NCBI GenBank assembly: GCA_036381215.1
Contig: DASVDF010000120.1
Span: forward strand, 1-8,159
DNA length: 8,159 nt
DNA from: IDS-8 sp036381215
GTDB lineage: Bacteria; Pseudomonadota; Gammaproteobacteria; Steroidobacterales; Woeseiaceae
Direction of reading: 5' to 3'
Numbering within the stretch: the stretch's first letter is position 1; the number at the start of each line of letters is the position of its first letter. A model generated the notes under the pieces. The model saw nothing but the letters and a program-made list of their open reading frames with translations. It ran no database searches and was not told the origin of the DNA. Below are positions 1-7,466 of the stretch, in pieces. Position numbers and translations under genes: made by a program.

Positions 1-746
1 AGATCGCGGAAGGCAGCGGGATTGCCGGACATTTCCATGCCGACGTCGAAGCCTTCCTCCATGCCGAGATCGCGCATGGCCTGGTCGATGGACTGGTGCT
101 TCACGTTCAGGGCGGCCGAAGCGCCCATTTTGCCCGCGAGCTCGAGCCGGTAGTCGTTGACGTCGGTGATGACGACGTGGCGTGCACCGGCATGACGTGC
201 GATCGCCACGGCCATCATGCCGATCGGGCCGGCGCCCGTGATGAGCACGTCCTCGCCGACGAGATCGAACGAGAGCGCGGTGTGCGTCGCGTTGCCGAGC
301 GGATCGAGAATGGCCGCCAGCTCGTCCGTGATCGATGCCGGCAGCTTGAAGACGTTGAACGCGGGCACGGAGATGTATTCGGCGAACGCGCCGGCGCGGC
401 TCACGCCGATGCCGAGCGTGTTGCGGCACAGGTGGCGTCGGCCCGCGCGGCAGTTGCGGCAGACCCCGCAGGTGATGTGCCCTTCGGCGGATACGCGGTC
501 GCCGGCGGACAGCCCACGCACCTCGCTGCCGACCTCGACGATCTCGCCGCTGAATTCGTGCCCGATCGCGAGCGGCACGGGGATGGTTTTGCGCGCCCAC
601 TCGTCCCACTGGTAGATGTGGATGTCGGTGCCGCAGATCGCGGCCCGCCGCACCTTGATCAGGACGTCGTTGTGGCCGGGCTCGGGCTTCTGCAACTCCT
701 CGAGCCAGATGCCCGGTTCCGCCCTGGATTTGACGAGTGCGCGCAC
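1..746 (-). CDS. tdh: L-threonine 3-dehydrogenase, C-terminus cut off by window edge
   Basis: Zinc- and NAD-dependent medium-chain alcohol dehydrogenase that oxidises L-threonine to 2-amino-3-ketobutyrate in the cytoplasm, the first step of threonine breakdown to glycine. The visible part is 248 codons plus two bases of roughly 340 expected. My translation starts GTG-RALVKSRAEPGIWLEE, the usual TDH beginning (MKALxK). It has the catalytic zinc set Cys38, His63, Glu64 (IGHEF) and the structural zinc cysteines 93, 96, 99 and 107, the positions I recall for E. coli TDH. The Rossmann motif GAGPIG lies at 171-176, and a DPLGNATHTA segment precedes it. The start is GTG at 746-744: the kbl stop lies only nine bases upstream in the same frame, so no earlier start is possible, and no ATG fits the family N-terminus. 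No Shine-Dalgarno is visible in the gap, so translation is probably coupled to kbl. Start and identity are well supported. Confidence 0.96.
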   Translation of the reverse strand, partial: MRALVKSRAEPGIWLEELQKPEPGHNDVLIKVRRAAICGTDIHIYQWDEWARKTIPVPLAIGHEFSGEIVEVGSEVRGLSAGDRVSAEGHITCGVCRNCRAGRRHLCRNTLGIGVSRAGAFAEYISVPAFNVFKLPASITDELAAILDPLGNATHTALSFDLVGEDVLITGAGPIGMMAVAIARHAGARHVVITDVNDYRLELAGKMGASAALNVKHQSIDQAMRDLGMEEGFDVGMEMSGNPAAFRD

Positions 747-755
747 GGCGGGACG

Positions 756-1955
756 TCAGTGGATCACGCCGAGCTCGCGGCCGACGGCCGCGAACGCGTC
801 GATCGCGCGGTCGAGCTGCTCGTGGGTCAGGCCGGCCGACATCTGCGTGCGGATGCGGGCCTGGCCTTCGGGCACCACCGGATAGGAGAAGCCGATTACA
901 TAAACGCCGTGCTCGAGCAGGCGGTTCGCCATGTCCGTCGCGAGCCGCGCGTCGCCGAGCATCACCGGAATGATCGGGTGCTCGCCGGGCCGGAGCTCGA
1001 AGCCGAGTTTTTCGAGGCCTGCACGAAAATGCGCGGCGTGCTCGTGCAGCCGGTTGCGCAGGCTCGGGTCGCGCTCGACGAGATCGAGCACGGCCAGGGA
1101 CGCCGCCGCAACCGCCGGTGCGATCGAGTTCGAGAAGAGATACGGCCGCGAGCGCTGGCGCAGCCAGGCGACAATCTCCTTGCGACCCGACGTGAAGCCG
1201 CCGGTCGCGCCGCCGAGCGCCTTGCCGAGCGTGCCGGTGATGATGTCGATCCGGCCCATTACCCGGCGGTACTCGTGGGTGCCGCGGCCGGTCTCGCCGA
1301 GGAAGCCGGTGGCATGGCAGTCGTCGATCATCGTGAGCGCGTCGTAGCGCTCGGCGAGCCCGGTGATCGCGCCCAGGTTCGCGATGATGCCATCCATCGA
1401 GAACACGCCATCGGTGACGATGAGGCGCGTGCGGCAATCCTTCGCCTTCTTCAGGTTCGCCTCGAGATCGTCCATGTCGTTGTTGCGGTAGCGGAAGCGC
1501 TGCGCCTTGGATAAACGGATGCCGTCGATGATGCTCGCGTGGTTGAGCGAGTCGCTGATCACCGCGTCCTCGTCGTCGAGCAGCGTCTCGAACAGCCCGC
1601 CGTTCGCGTCGAAGCAGGATGGATAAAGGATCGTATCTTCGGTGCCGAGAAACCGGCTGATGCGCTCCTCCAGCTCTTTGTGAATGGTCTGCGTGCCGCA
1701 GATGAAGCGCACCGATGCCATGCCGTAGCCGAATTCATCCAGCGCCTTGTGCGCGGCGGCGATGACAGCCGGGTGATTCGCGAGACCGAGATAGTTGTTG
1801 GCGCAGAGGTTCAAAACCTCGCGGGACCCGCCGTTCTCGCGCACGCTGATCGCCGCCTGCTGCGGCCCCGCGATGAGGCGCTCCTGCTTGAAGAGACCCT
1901 GCTCCTTCAGCGCTTCGGTGCGGCTTGCGAGCGATTGGAGGAAATCCTGCGGCAT
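756..1955 (-). CDS. kbl: 2-amino-3-ketobutyrate CoA ligase (glycine C-acetyltransferase)
   Basis: PLP-dependent enzyme of the alpha-oxoamine synthase family that cleaves 2-amino-3-ketobutyrate with CoA to glycine and acetyl-CoA, immediately downstream of the threonine dehydrogenase reaction. At 399 residues it is full length (E. coli Kbl is about 398). Visible motifs: LNLCANNYLGLANHP (48-62), the ring-stacking His139 in SLNHASIIDGIRLSKA, the cofactor Asp/His segment DDCHATG (211-217), and the Schiff-base Lys245 in GTLGKALGGATGG. These features and the YPVVPEGQARIRTQMSA C-terminal segment separate it from the paralogues BioF and HemA. The ATG at 1955 has an AAGGGA ribosome site seven bases upstream. 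The gene is followed after nine bases by tdh, the same kbl-tdh order as in E. coli, so the two form an operon. It is divergent from putA and probably transcribed from the box at 1985-1990. Confidence 0.97.
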   Translation of the reverse strand: MPQDFLQSLASRTEALKEQGLFKQERLIAGPQQAAISVRENGGSREVLNLCANNYLGLANHPAVIAAAHKALDEFGYGMASVRFICGTQTIHKELEERISRFLGTEDTILYPSCFDANGGLFETLLDDEDAVISDSLNHASIIDGIRLSKAQRFRYRNNDMDDLEANLKKAKDCRTRLIVTDGVFSMDGIIANLGAITGLAERYDALTMIDDCHATGFLGETGRGTHEYRRVMGRIDIITGTLGKALGGATGGFTSGRKEIVAWLRQRSRPYLFSNSIAPAVAAASLAVLDLVERDPSLRNRLHEHAAHFRAGLEKLGFELRPGEHPIIPVMLGDARLATDMANRLLEHGVYVIGFSYPVVPEGQARIRTQMSAGLTHEQLDRAIDAFAAVGRELGVIH

Positions 1956-1962
1956 GTCGCAA

Positions 1963-1968
1963 TCCCTT
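1963..1968 (-). promoter_or_regulatory. Ribosome binding site of kbl
   Basis: On the minus strand AAGGGA lies seven bases before the kbl ATG (1955-1953). The spacing is right, and it supports this ATG as the true start. It is the clearest Shine-Dalgarno in the kbl-putA-sdaA block. Confidence 0.6.
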
Positions 1969-1981
1969 GTCGTTTGCGTAA

Positions 1982-1994
1982 GCGATTATATCGC
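1982..1994. promoter_or_regulatory. Small inverted repeat, candidate operator between kbl and putA
   Basis: GCGAT-TAT-ATCGC is a perfect 5-bp inverted repeat with a three-base centre. It contains the presumed kbl -10 box (1985-1990) and lies just upstream of the presumed putA -10 box (2005-2010). A dimeric regulator bound here could affect both genes. The repeat itself is seen directly; the operator role is inference, and a 13-bp site of this kind can occur by chance. No regulator gene is present in the window. Confidence 0.3.
1985..1990 (-). promoter_or_regulatory. Candidate -10 box of kbl-tdh promoter
   Basis: The minus strand reads TATAAT here, an exact sigma-70 -10 consensus, in otherwise GC-rich DNA 30 bases before the kbl ATG. 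That would give a leader of about 20-25 bases that includes the AAGGGA ribosome site. No good TTGACA-like -35 is seen at 16-18 bases; GGAATT (2013-2008) is the nearest candidate and is weak. The promoter may therefore depend on an activator. Confidence 0.45.
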
Positions 1995-2004
1995 GGAACT
2001 CCCT

Positions 2005-2010
2005 TATAAT
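2005..2010 (+). promoter_or_regulatory. Candidate -10 box of putA promoter
   Basis: TATAAT, an exact -10 consensus on the plus strand, lies 29 bases before the putA ATG, predicting transcription start near 2016-2018. No convincing -35 lies 16-18 bases upstream; that place is occupied by the inverted repeat and the oppositely directed box at 1985-1990. The two boxes are 14 bases apart, so RNA polymerase could hardly occupy both promoters at once. Confidence 0.45.
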
Positions 2011-2025
2011 TCCCGGCCTTTGGTT

Positions 2026-2043
2026 ATGGGCCTATCCCCATGA
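2026..2043 (+). other. Five-codon minicistron overlapping the putA start (possible leader peptide)
   Basis: ATG GGC CTA TCC CCA TGA would encode M-G-L-S-P. Its stop overlaps the putA start in an ATGA junction (putA ATG at 2040, TGA at 2041-2043). It begins about nine bases after the predicted transcription start. Neither it nor putA has a visible Shine-Dalgarno, so ribosomes ending here could re-initiate on putA. This is inference; an open frame this short easily arises by chance. Confidence 0.2.
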
Positions 2044-5000
2044 CGTTCACCGGCCAGTTCCACCATTCCCTGGAGCCCCTCGACGGCGTGAGCGACCGCT
2101 ATCTCGCGGAAGAGCAGGCGTTGCTTGAGGAGCTCGCCGGCATCGCCGCCACGAGCGAGCCCGTCGCCGCCAGGATTCGCGCCACTGCGGAGCGCCTGGT
2201 CGCGGCCGTGCGCAGCACGGCCCGGGAGGGCGGCATCGACGCTTTCCTCCAGCAATACGACCTGTCGTCGCAGGAAGGCGTGCTGCTCATGTGCATCGCC
2301 GAAGCGCTGCTCCGGATCCCGGACGATGAAACCGCCGACGAGCTGATCGCGGACAAGATCACGTCCGCGCGCTGGCAGGATCACCTGGGCGCGAGCGAGT
2401 CATTGTTCGTGAACGCCTCGACCTGGGGCCTCATGCTCACCGGCCGGCTGCTCAAGCTCGACGAGGCCGTGAAGCGCAATCCGGCGCAGGTGCTGAAAAA
2501 GCTCGCGAGCCGGGCCGGAGAGCCGGTCGTGCGCGGCGCGATGCGCCAGGCCATGCGCATCACGGGCCACCAGTTCGTCATGGGCCGCACCATCGAGGAA
2601 GCGCTCGCGCGCTCGCGGCGCCGCGACGGCCGGCGCTGGCGGTATTCGTTCGACATGCTGGGCGAAGCCGCCGTGACCGCCGCGGACGCGGCGCGTTACC
2701 TCGAAGCTTACTCGCAGGCGATCGCCCGCATCGGTGAAACCGCGGAGCCCGGGATGCCGGTGTTCGAAGCGCCCGGTATCTCCGTCAAGCTGTCGGCGCT
2801 GCATCCGCGCTACGGCTGGCAGCAGGCCGGGCGGGTGCTGGACGAGCTCGTGCCGCGCGTCACGCGGCTCGTTACAGAAGCGCGTGCCGCCGGCATCGCG
2901 CTCACGATCGACGCCGAGGAGGCGGACCGGCTCGAGCTGTCGCTCGATGTCTTCGCGCGCGTGTACCGCGACACCGCGCTCGACGGCTACGCGGGCTTCG
3001 GCCTCGCGGTGCAGGCCTACCAGCGTCGCGCGCGCGACGTGATCGGCTGGCTCACGGCGCTCGCGGGCGGCACCGGGCGGCGCATCCCCGTGCGCCTCGT
3101 CAAAGGCGCCTACTGGGATACCGAGATCAAGCGCGCTCAGGAGCAGGGGCTCCAGAGCTACCCGGTGTTCACGCGCAAGTCGCACACCGACGTGTCCTAC
3201 CTCGCCTGCGCACGCCTGCTGCTCGACGCGGGCGAGCATCTGTACCCGCAGTTCGCGACCCACAACGCGCAGACGCTGGCCAGCGTGATGTACTTCGCCG
3301 GCTCGCGCAGTGATTTCGAGTTCCAGCGCCTGCACGGCATGGGTGAGGACCTGTACCGGGAAGTCGTCGACCCCGAAAAGTTCGCGCGGCCCTGCCGCGT
3401 GTACGCACCCGTCGGCAGCCACGAGGACCTGCTCCCGTATCTGGTGCGACGGCTGCTCGAGAACGGCGCCAACACGTCCTTCGTCAACCGCATCGTCGAC
3501 GAGGACGTGAACGTCGAGGAGATCGTCGCTGATCCGGTGGAGGTCGCCCGCAACAAGGAATTCCGCCCGCACTCGCGCATCCCGTCACCGCTTGCGATCT
3601 ACGAGCCCGAGCGCCGCAATTCGCGTGGGCGCAACCTGCCGGATCGGCGTGCGACCCGCGAGTTCCTGGAAGCGATGCAACGCGCATCGGAGACTGCGCG
3701 GCGCGCGTCTCCGCTCGTCGGCGGTGCGCGGCTCGGAGGCGAGGAGGTGCCATCCGTCAATCCGGCGGAGCACGCCCATGTCGTGGGCGTCTGCGCGCAG
3801 GCGGATGCCGCCGCCGTGGACCGTGCGCTCGAGCTGGCAGAGGCCGGGCAGCCGGCCTGGGACCGCACTCCGGCGGCGGCGCGCGCGGACATCCTGCGGG
3901 CGGCCTCGGACCTTTACGAGCGGCACGCCCCGGAGCTCGTGGCGCTCTGCGTCCGCGAAGCGGGCAAAACCATACCGGATGCCGTGGCAGAGGTGCGCGA
4001 GGCGGTCGATTTCCTGCGCTATTACGCCGCGCGCGCGGAGCACCTGTTCGGCGATCCGGTGCAGCTGCATGGCCCGACCGGCGAGCGAAATCTGCTCGGC
4101 CTGCGCGGACGCGGCGTGTTCGTCTGCATCAGCCCGTGGAACTTCCCGCTGGCGATCTTCACCGGGCAGGTCGCGGCGGCGCTCGCGGCCGGCAACGCGG
4201 TGCTCGCGAAGCCCGCGGAGCAGACCCCGCTGGTCGCTTACCGCGGCGTGGAGCTCCTGCTCGAGGCGGGGGTGCCGCCGGACGCATTGCATTTCCTGCC
4301 CGGCGACGGCGCCGCCGTCGGCGGACGCGCCGTGGCCGATCTTCGCGTGGCGGGTGTGGCGTTCACCGGCTCGGGCGAGACGGCGCGCATCATCAACCGC
4401 ACGCTCGCCGGGCGCGACGGACCCATCGCGACGCTCATCGCGGAAACCGGCGGACAGAACGCGATGTTCGTCGACAGCTCCGCCCTGCCCGAGCAGGTGG
4501 TCGCGGACACGGTGTACTCCGCGTTCAACAGCGCGGGCCAGCGCTGCTCGGCGCTCCGCCTGCTGTGCCTGCAGAACGACATCGCGCCGCGAGTGCTGGA
4601 GCTGCTCGCCGGCGCGATGGACGAGCTCGTCATCGGGGATCCGGCGCTGCTCTCGACCGACGTCGGGCCGGTGATCGACGAGGAAGCCCGGTCGATGCTC
4701 GCCGCGCACGTCGGGCGCATGGAAAGCCGCGTGCTGCATCGCTGCCGGCTACCGGAGAGCGCGTCTGCCGGCACGTTCTTCGCGCCCGTCGCGATCGCGA
4801 TCGACGACGTCGGGCAACTCGAGCGCGAGGTGTTCGGTCCCGTATTGCACGTGCTGCGCTATCCCGCGGACCGCTTCGAGGAGACGGTGAGGGCGGTCAA
4901 CCGGACCGGCTACGGGCTCACGATGGGGTTGCACAGCCGTATCGACGGCCGCGCGCGCACGTTCGTCAGGCTGTCGGGCGCCGGCAACAACTACATCAAC

Positions 5001-5177
5001 CGCAACATGATCGGTGCGGTGGTCGGGGTGCAGCCGTTCGGCGGGCGGGGTCTGTCCGGCACCGGGCCGAAAGCCGGCGGGCCGTACTACCTGCCGCGCT
5101 TCGGCAGCGAATACTCGGTCAGCAACAACATCACCGCCGTCGGCGGTAACGCGAGCCTGCTTTCCCTGGACGAGTAG
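2040..5177 (+). CDS. putA: Bifunctional proline dehydrogenase / L-glutamate-gamma-semialdehyde dehydrogenase
   Basis: Two-step oxidation of proline to glutamate: an FAD-linked dehydrogenase passes electrons to membrane quinone, then an NAD-dependent aldehyde dehydrogenase finishes the job, with the intermediate channelled. At 1045 residues it has an arm and helical region (about 1-200; DLSSQEG 74-80, ALLRIPD 89-95), a proline dehydrogenase barrel (about 200-490: SVKLSALHPRY 248-258 with Lys250; IDAEEADR with Asp291; VRLVKGAYWDTEIKRAQ 351-367; Tyr455; the substrate-binding Arg470-Arg471 pair in LVRRLLENGANTSFVN), and an aldehyde dehydrogenase (about 550-1030: SPWNFPLAIFTGQ, Lys724 in AKPAEQ, FTGSGE, Glu802 in AETGGQN, catalytic Cys836 in SAGQRCSALR, EVFGP at 930-934, QPFGGRGLSGTGPKAGG). 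It lacks the N-terminal ribbon-helix-helix repressor domain and the C-terminal extension of E. coli PutA, so it is the short enzyme-only type and should not autoregulate. No in-frame ATG, GTG or TTG is seen in the short leader, and no clear Shine-Dalgarno precedes the ATG. Its stop TAG belongs to a repeat. Confidence 0.97.
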   Translation: MTFTGQFHHSLEPLDGVSDRYLAEEQALLEELAGIAATSEPVAARIRATAERLVAAVRSTAREGGIDAFLQQYDLSSQEGVLLMCIAEALLRIPDDETADELIADKITSARWQDHLGASESLFVNASTWGLMLTGRLLKLDEAVKRNPAQVLKKLASRAGEPVVRGAMRQAMRITGHQFVMGRTIEEALARSRRRDGRRWRYSFDMLGEAAVTAADAARYLEAYSQAIARIGETAEPGMPVFEAPGISVKLSALHPRYGWQQAGRVLDELVPRVTRLVTEARAAGIALTIDAEEADRLELSLDVFARVYRDTALDGYAGFGLAVQAYQRRARDVIGWLTALAGGTGRRIPVRLVKGAYWDTEIKRAQEQGLQSYPVFTRKSHTDVSYLACARLLLDAGEHLYPQFATHNAQTLASVMYFAGSRSDFEFQRLHGMGEDLYREVVDPEKFARPCRVYAPVGSHEDLLPYLVRRLLENGANTSFVNRIVDEDVNVEEIVADPVEVARNKEFRPHSRIPSPLAIYEPERRNSRGRNLPDRRATREFLEAMQRASETARRASPLVGGARLGGEEVPSVNPAEHAHVVGVCAQADAAAVDRALELAEAGQPAWDRTPAAARADILRAASDLYERHAPELVALCVREAGKTIPDAVAEVREAVDFLRYYAARAEHLFGDPVQLHGPTGERNLLGLRGRGVFVCISPWNFPLAIFTGQVAAALAAGNAVLAKPAEQTPLVAYRGVELLLEAGVPPDALHFLPGDGAAVGGRAVADLRVAGVAFTGSGETARIINRTLAGRDGPIATLIAETGGQNAMFVDSSALPEQVVADTVYSAFNSAGQRCSALRLLCLQNDIAPRVLELLAGAMDELVIGDPALLSTDVGPVIDEEARSMLAAHVGRMESRVLHRCRLPESASAGTFFAPVAIAIDDVGQLEREVFGPVLHVLRYPADRFEETVRAVNRTGYGLTMGLHSRIDGRARTFVRLSGAGNNYINRNMIGAVVGVQPFGGRGLSGTGPKAGGPYYLPRFGSEYSVSNNITAVGGNASLLSLDE

Positions 5178-5239
5178 GAGCGCGCAGCGCGCGACCCGGA
5201 ATCGCGGCACAAACCGTCGCGCGCAGTGCGCGCTCCTAC
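5174..5239. repeat. Pair of inverted GTAG-type REP palindromes (REPIN-like) after putA
   Basis: The left unit is GTAGGAGCGCGC followed by AGCGCGCGAC (5174-5195). The right unit (5216-5239, minus strand) starts GTAGGAGCGCGCACTGC and ends GCGCGAC. The arms match throughout except for two extra bases (CT) in the right unit, and about 20 unpaired bases separate them. Each unit is itself a GC-rich palindrome headed by GTAG, as described for REP elements mobilised by RAYT transposases in Pseudomonas and Stenotrophomonas; two in inverted orientation make a REPIN. The putA stop codon TAG (5175-5177) is part of the GTAG head. In RNA the whole unit could fold into a strong hairpin protecting the putA transcript. 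There is no U-run, so it is not a classic terminator. Confidence 0.75.
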
Positions 5240-5258
5240 GGGCGAACCCCGGACGTTG

Positions 5259-5264
5259 TAAAAT
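5259..5264 (+). promoter_or_regulatory. Candidate -10 box of sdaA promoter
   Basis: TAAAAT within a short A/T-rich patch lies nine bases before the sdaA ATG. If used, transcription would begin about two or three bases before the start codon, giving a nearly leaderless mRNA. This fits the absence of any Shine-Dalgarno before this ATG. No good -35 is visible; that place falls at the end of the REP pair. Alternatively sdaA may be co-transcribed with putA, 96 bases upstream. Confidence 0.35.
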
Positions 5265-5273
5265 AGCCCTGCC

Positions 5274-6632
<1,359 letters not shown>

Positions 6633-6641
6633 GATGGCGGT

Positions 6642-6652
6642 AGCGCTCCTAC
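6642..6652 (-). repeat. GTAGGAGC repeat head, possible REP remnant at sixA stop
   Basis: On the minus strand GTAGGAGCGCT begins with the same eight-base head as the REP units at 5174-5239 and 7158-7182, and the TAG within it is the sixA stop codon. Unlike those units it is not followed by a long GC palindrome, so it may be a decayed copy or chance. Confidence 0.35.
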
Positions 6653-7143
6653 AGCGGGCGCTTCGGGTAATCGTAGAGCAGAAGCTCGAGCGGCTTCTTG
6701 TCGCGCAGGTTCCAGTCGTCGGTGTCGATGGCGAGCGACACCAGCCCGCAGGTCGGGATGTCCCGGGTGACCCCCGGGAGCAGGTAATTCGCGAGCTCGG
6801 TCAGGCCGGGATTGTGACCGACCACCACGATGCTGTTGAAGCCAGTGTCCTGCTCCGCGAGCAGGTCGAGCAACTGGTCGAGACCGGCGAGGTAGAGGCG
6901 CTCCTCGCGGTGCAGGAACTCGAGCGGGTAGGAGATCGCGCGTGCGACGAGCTTCGCCGTCGACCACGCGCGCACCGCCGGGCTGCTCATGATGAGCGAC
7001 GGCCGGATGCCCGCGTCCGTGATGCGCGCGGCCATCAGCGGCGCGTTCTCTTCGCCGCGACGGCTCAACGGACGCTCGAAATCCGCCTGGCCCTCCTGCT
7101 TCCAGCTCGACTTTGCATGTCGCAGGATCGTGAGGGTCTTCAT
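6649..7143 (-). CDS. sixA: SixA-like phosphohistidine phosphatase (histidine phosphatase superfamily)
   Basis: Small cytoplasmic enzyme expected to remove phosphate from histidine of a phosphocarrier or histidine-kinase domain. In E. coli SixA acts on phosphotransferase or two-component phosphorelay proteins; the partner here is unknown. The 164 residues match the family length (about 160). The catalytic motif is LRHAKSSW with Arg8 and His9 near the N-terminus, followed by RPLSRRGEENAPLMA (24-38), SSPAVRAWSTA with Arg58 (53-63), and VVVGHNPGL with the second active-site His110 (106-114). No signal peptide or membrane segment is seen. The start is ATG at 7143; its upstream region has only a weak GGT-type ribosome site. 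Its TAG stop lies within a GTAGGAGC sequence. It converges with sdaA and is separated from sufT by 323 bases of repeat-rich DNA, so it is probably a single-gene unit. The broader annotation 'histidine phosphatase family protein' is safer than a strict SixA orthologue. Confidence 0.88.
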   Translation of the reverse strand: MKTLTILRHAKSSWKQEGQADFERPLSRRGEENAPLMAARITDAGIRPSLIMSSPAVRAWSTAKLVARAISYPLEFLHREERLYLAGLDQLLDLLAEQDTGFNSIVVVGHNPGLTELANYLLPGVTRDIPTCGLVSLAIDTDDWNLRDKKPLELLLYDYPKRPL

Positions 7144-7157
7144 GCACCGAGTTTACC

Positions 7158-7182
7158 GTAGGAGCCCGCCATGCGGGCGACC
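7158..7182 (+). repeat. Single GTAG-type REP-like palindrome upstream of sixA
   Basis: GTAGGAGCCCGC-CAT-GCGGGCGACC has the same GTAGGAGC head and GCGACC-like tail as the units after putA, but different stem bases. The GCCCGC/GCGGGC stem (7164-7169 and 7173-7178) is perfect with a three-base loop. The arm differences keep pairing intact, the expected behaviour of a REP element. It lies 15 bases upstream of the sixA start codon. Confidence 0.6.
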
Positions 7183-7198
7183 AGGATGGTGATCCTGG
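7181..7198. repeat. Perfect 7-bp hairpin next to the REP unit
   Basis: CCAGGAT-GGTG-ATCCTGG is a perfect inverted repeat with a four-base loop, sharing its first two bases with the end of the REP unit. A pyrimidine-rich run (CTCTCTTT, 7203-7210) follows a few bases later on the plus strand, but it is too interrupted and too distant for a convincing intrinsic terminator, and no plus-strand gene ends here. Its role is unknown. Confidence 0.45.
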
Positions 7199-7216
7199 CA
7201 CGCTCTCTTTAAGACC

Positions 7217-7408
7217 GCATCGTTCACGCACGTTTGATGCCCGTGGCTCGGGCGGAGCCGCGACCGGGGGGAAGTTCTCTCGGTGCCGGCACGCAAGTAC
7301 GTCCATGCAGGCCTGCGGGCTCGGCGTCCTGCTTCGCACGCGCCCGAGAGGACCTTCCCCCGATCACGGCTCCGCTTTTTCGGCGATGGTGCCGTGCGTG
7401 AACGATGC
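7217..7408. repeat. 192-bp imperfect palindromic element with perfect 16-bp terminal inverted repeats (MITE-like)
   Basis: The ends are GCATCGTTCACGCACG (7217-7232) and its exact complement (7393-7408). Inside, GCGGAGCCG (7252-7260) pairs perfectly with 7367-7375. The next 23 bases (7261-7283) pair with 7344-7366 at 18 positions, and all five mismatches become G:U pairs in RNA of one strand or the other. The centre has two perfect 10-bp palindromes, GTGCCGGCAC (7283-7292) and GCAGGCCTGC (7307-7316, almost exactly at the midpoint). Smaller hairpins lie in the arms (GCCCG/CGGGC at 7239-7253 and CGGC/GCCG at 7381-7394). No credible coding frame is present. It could be a non-autonomous mobile element or large dispersed repeat, or a structured RNA. 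No clear target-site duplication is seen. Confidence 0.65.
7252..7380 (+). terminator. Terminator-like stem with U-run inside the palindromic element
   Basis: The long inner stem of the element (7252-7283 with 7344-7375) is immediately followed on the plus strand by five T residues (7376-7380), the layout of an intrinsic terminator, though with a very long stem and a 60-base branched loop. No plus-strand gene ends nearby (sdaA ends at 6632), so it would stop only read-through toward the SUF genes, or end an RNA made from the element itself. Function is uncertain. Confidence 0.3.
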
Positions 7409-7466
7409 TGAGGCGCACAACGTTCCTTCGTTCGCTCGCCCTGCGGGACCGAAGCGTCGTGGGCGA
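7409..7466. other. Remainder of the intergenic region after sufT
   Basis: This stretch lies between the palindromic element and the sufT stop. It contains only a weak 5-bp stem (CTTCG 7426-7430 with CGAAG 7450-7454). I see no gene, no U-run terminator for sufT on the minus strand and no clear promoter. Confidence 0.5.

Noticed and set aside
96..1514. 472-residue plus-strand open frame opposite tdh and kbl
   Set aside because: It lies antisense to two genes with clear family motifs, is very rich in Arg, Ala, Asp and Glu, and shows no recognisable domain: a high-GC shadow.
2400..4739. Two minus-strand open frames of about 390 residues each opposite putA
   Set aside because: Both are antisense shadows of the PutA coding frame, with no domain and compositionally biased sequence.
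6633..6648. Possible bidirectional terminator between sdaA and sixA stops
   Set aside because: The gap is only 16 bases, with a weak 5-bp stem and no T-run on either strand.
7224..7418. Short minus-strand frame inside the palindromic element
   Set aside because: It exists only because the element is GC-rich; it has no ribosome site and its codons are constrained by the inverted repeats.
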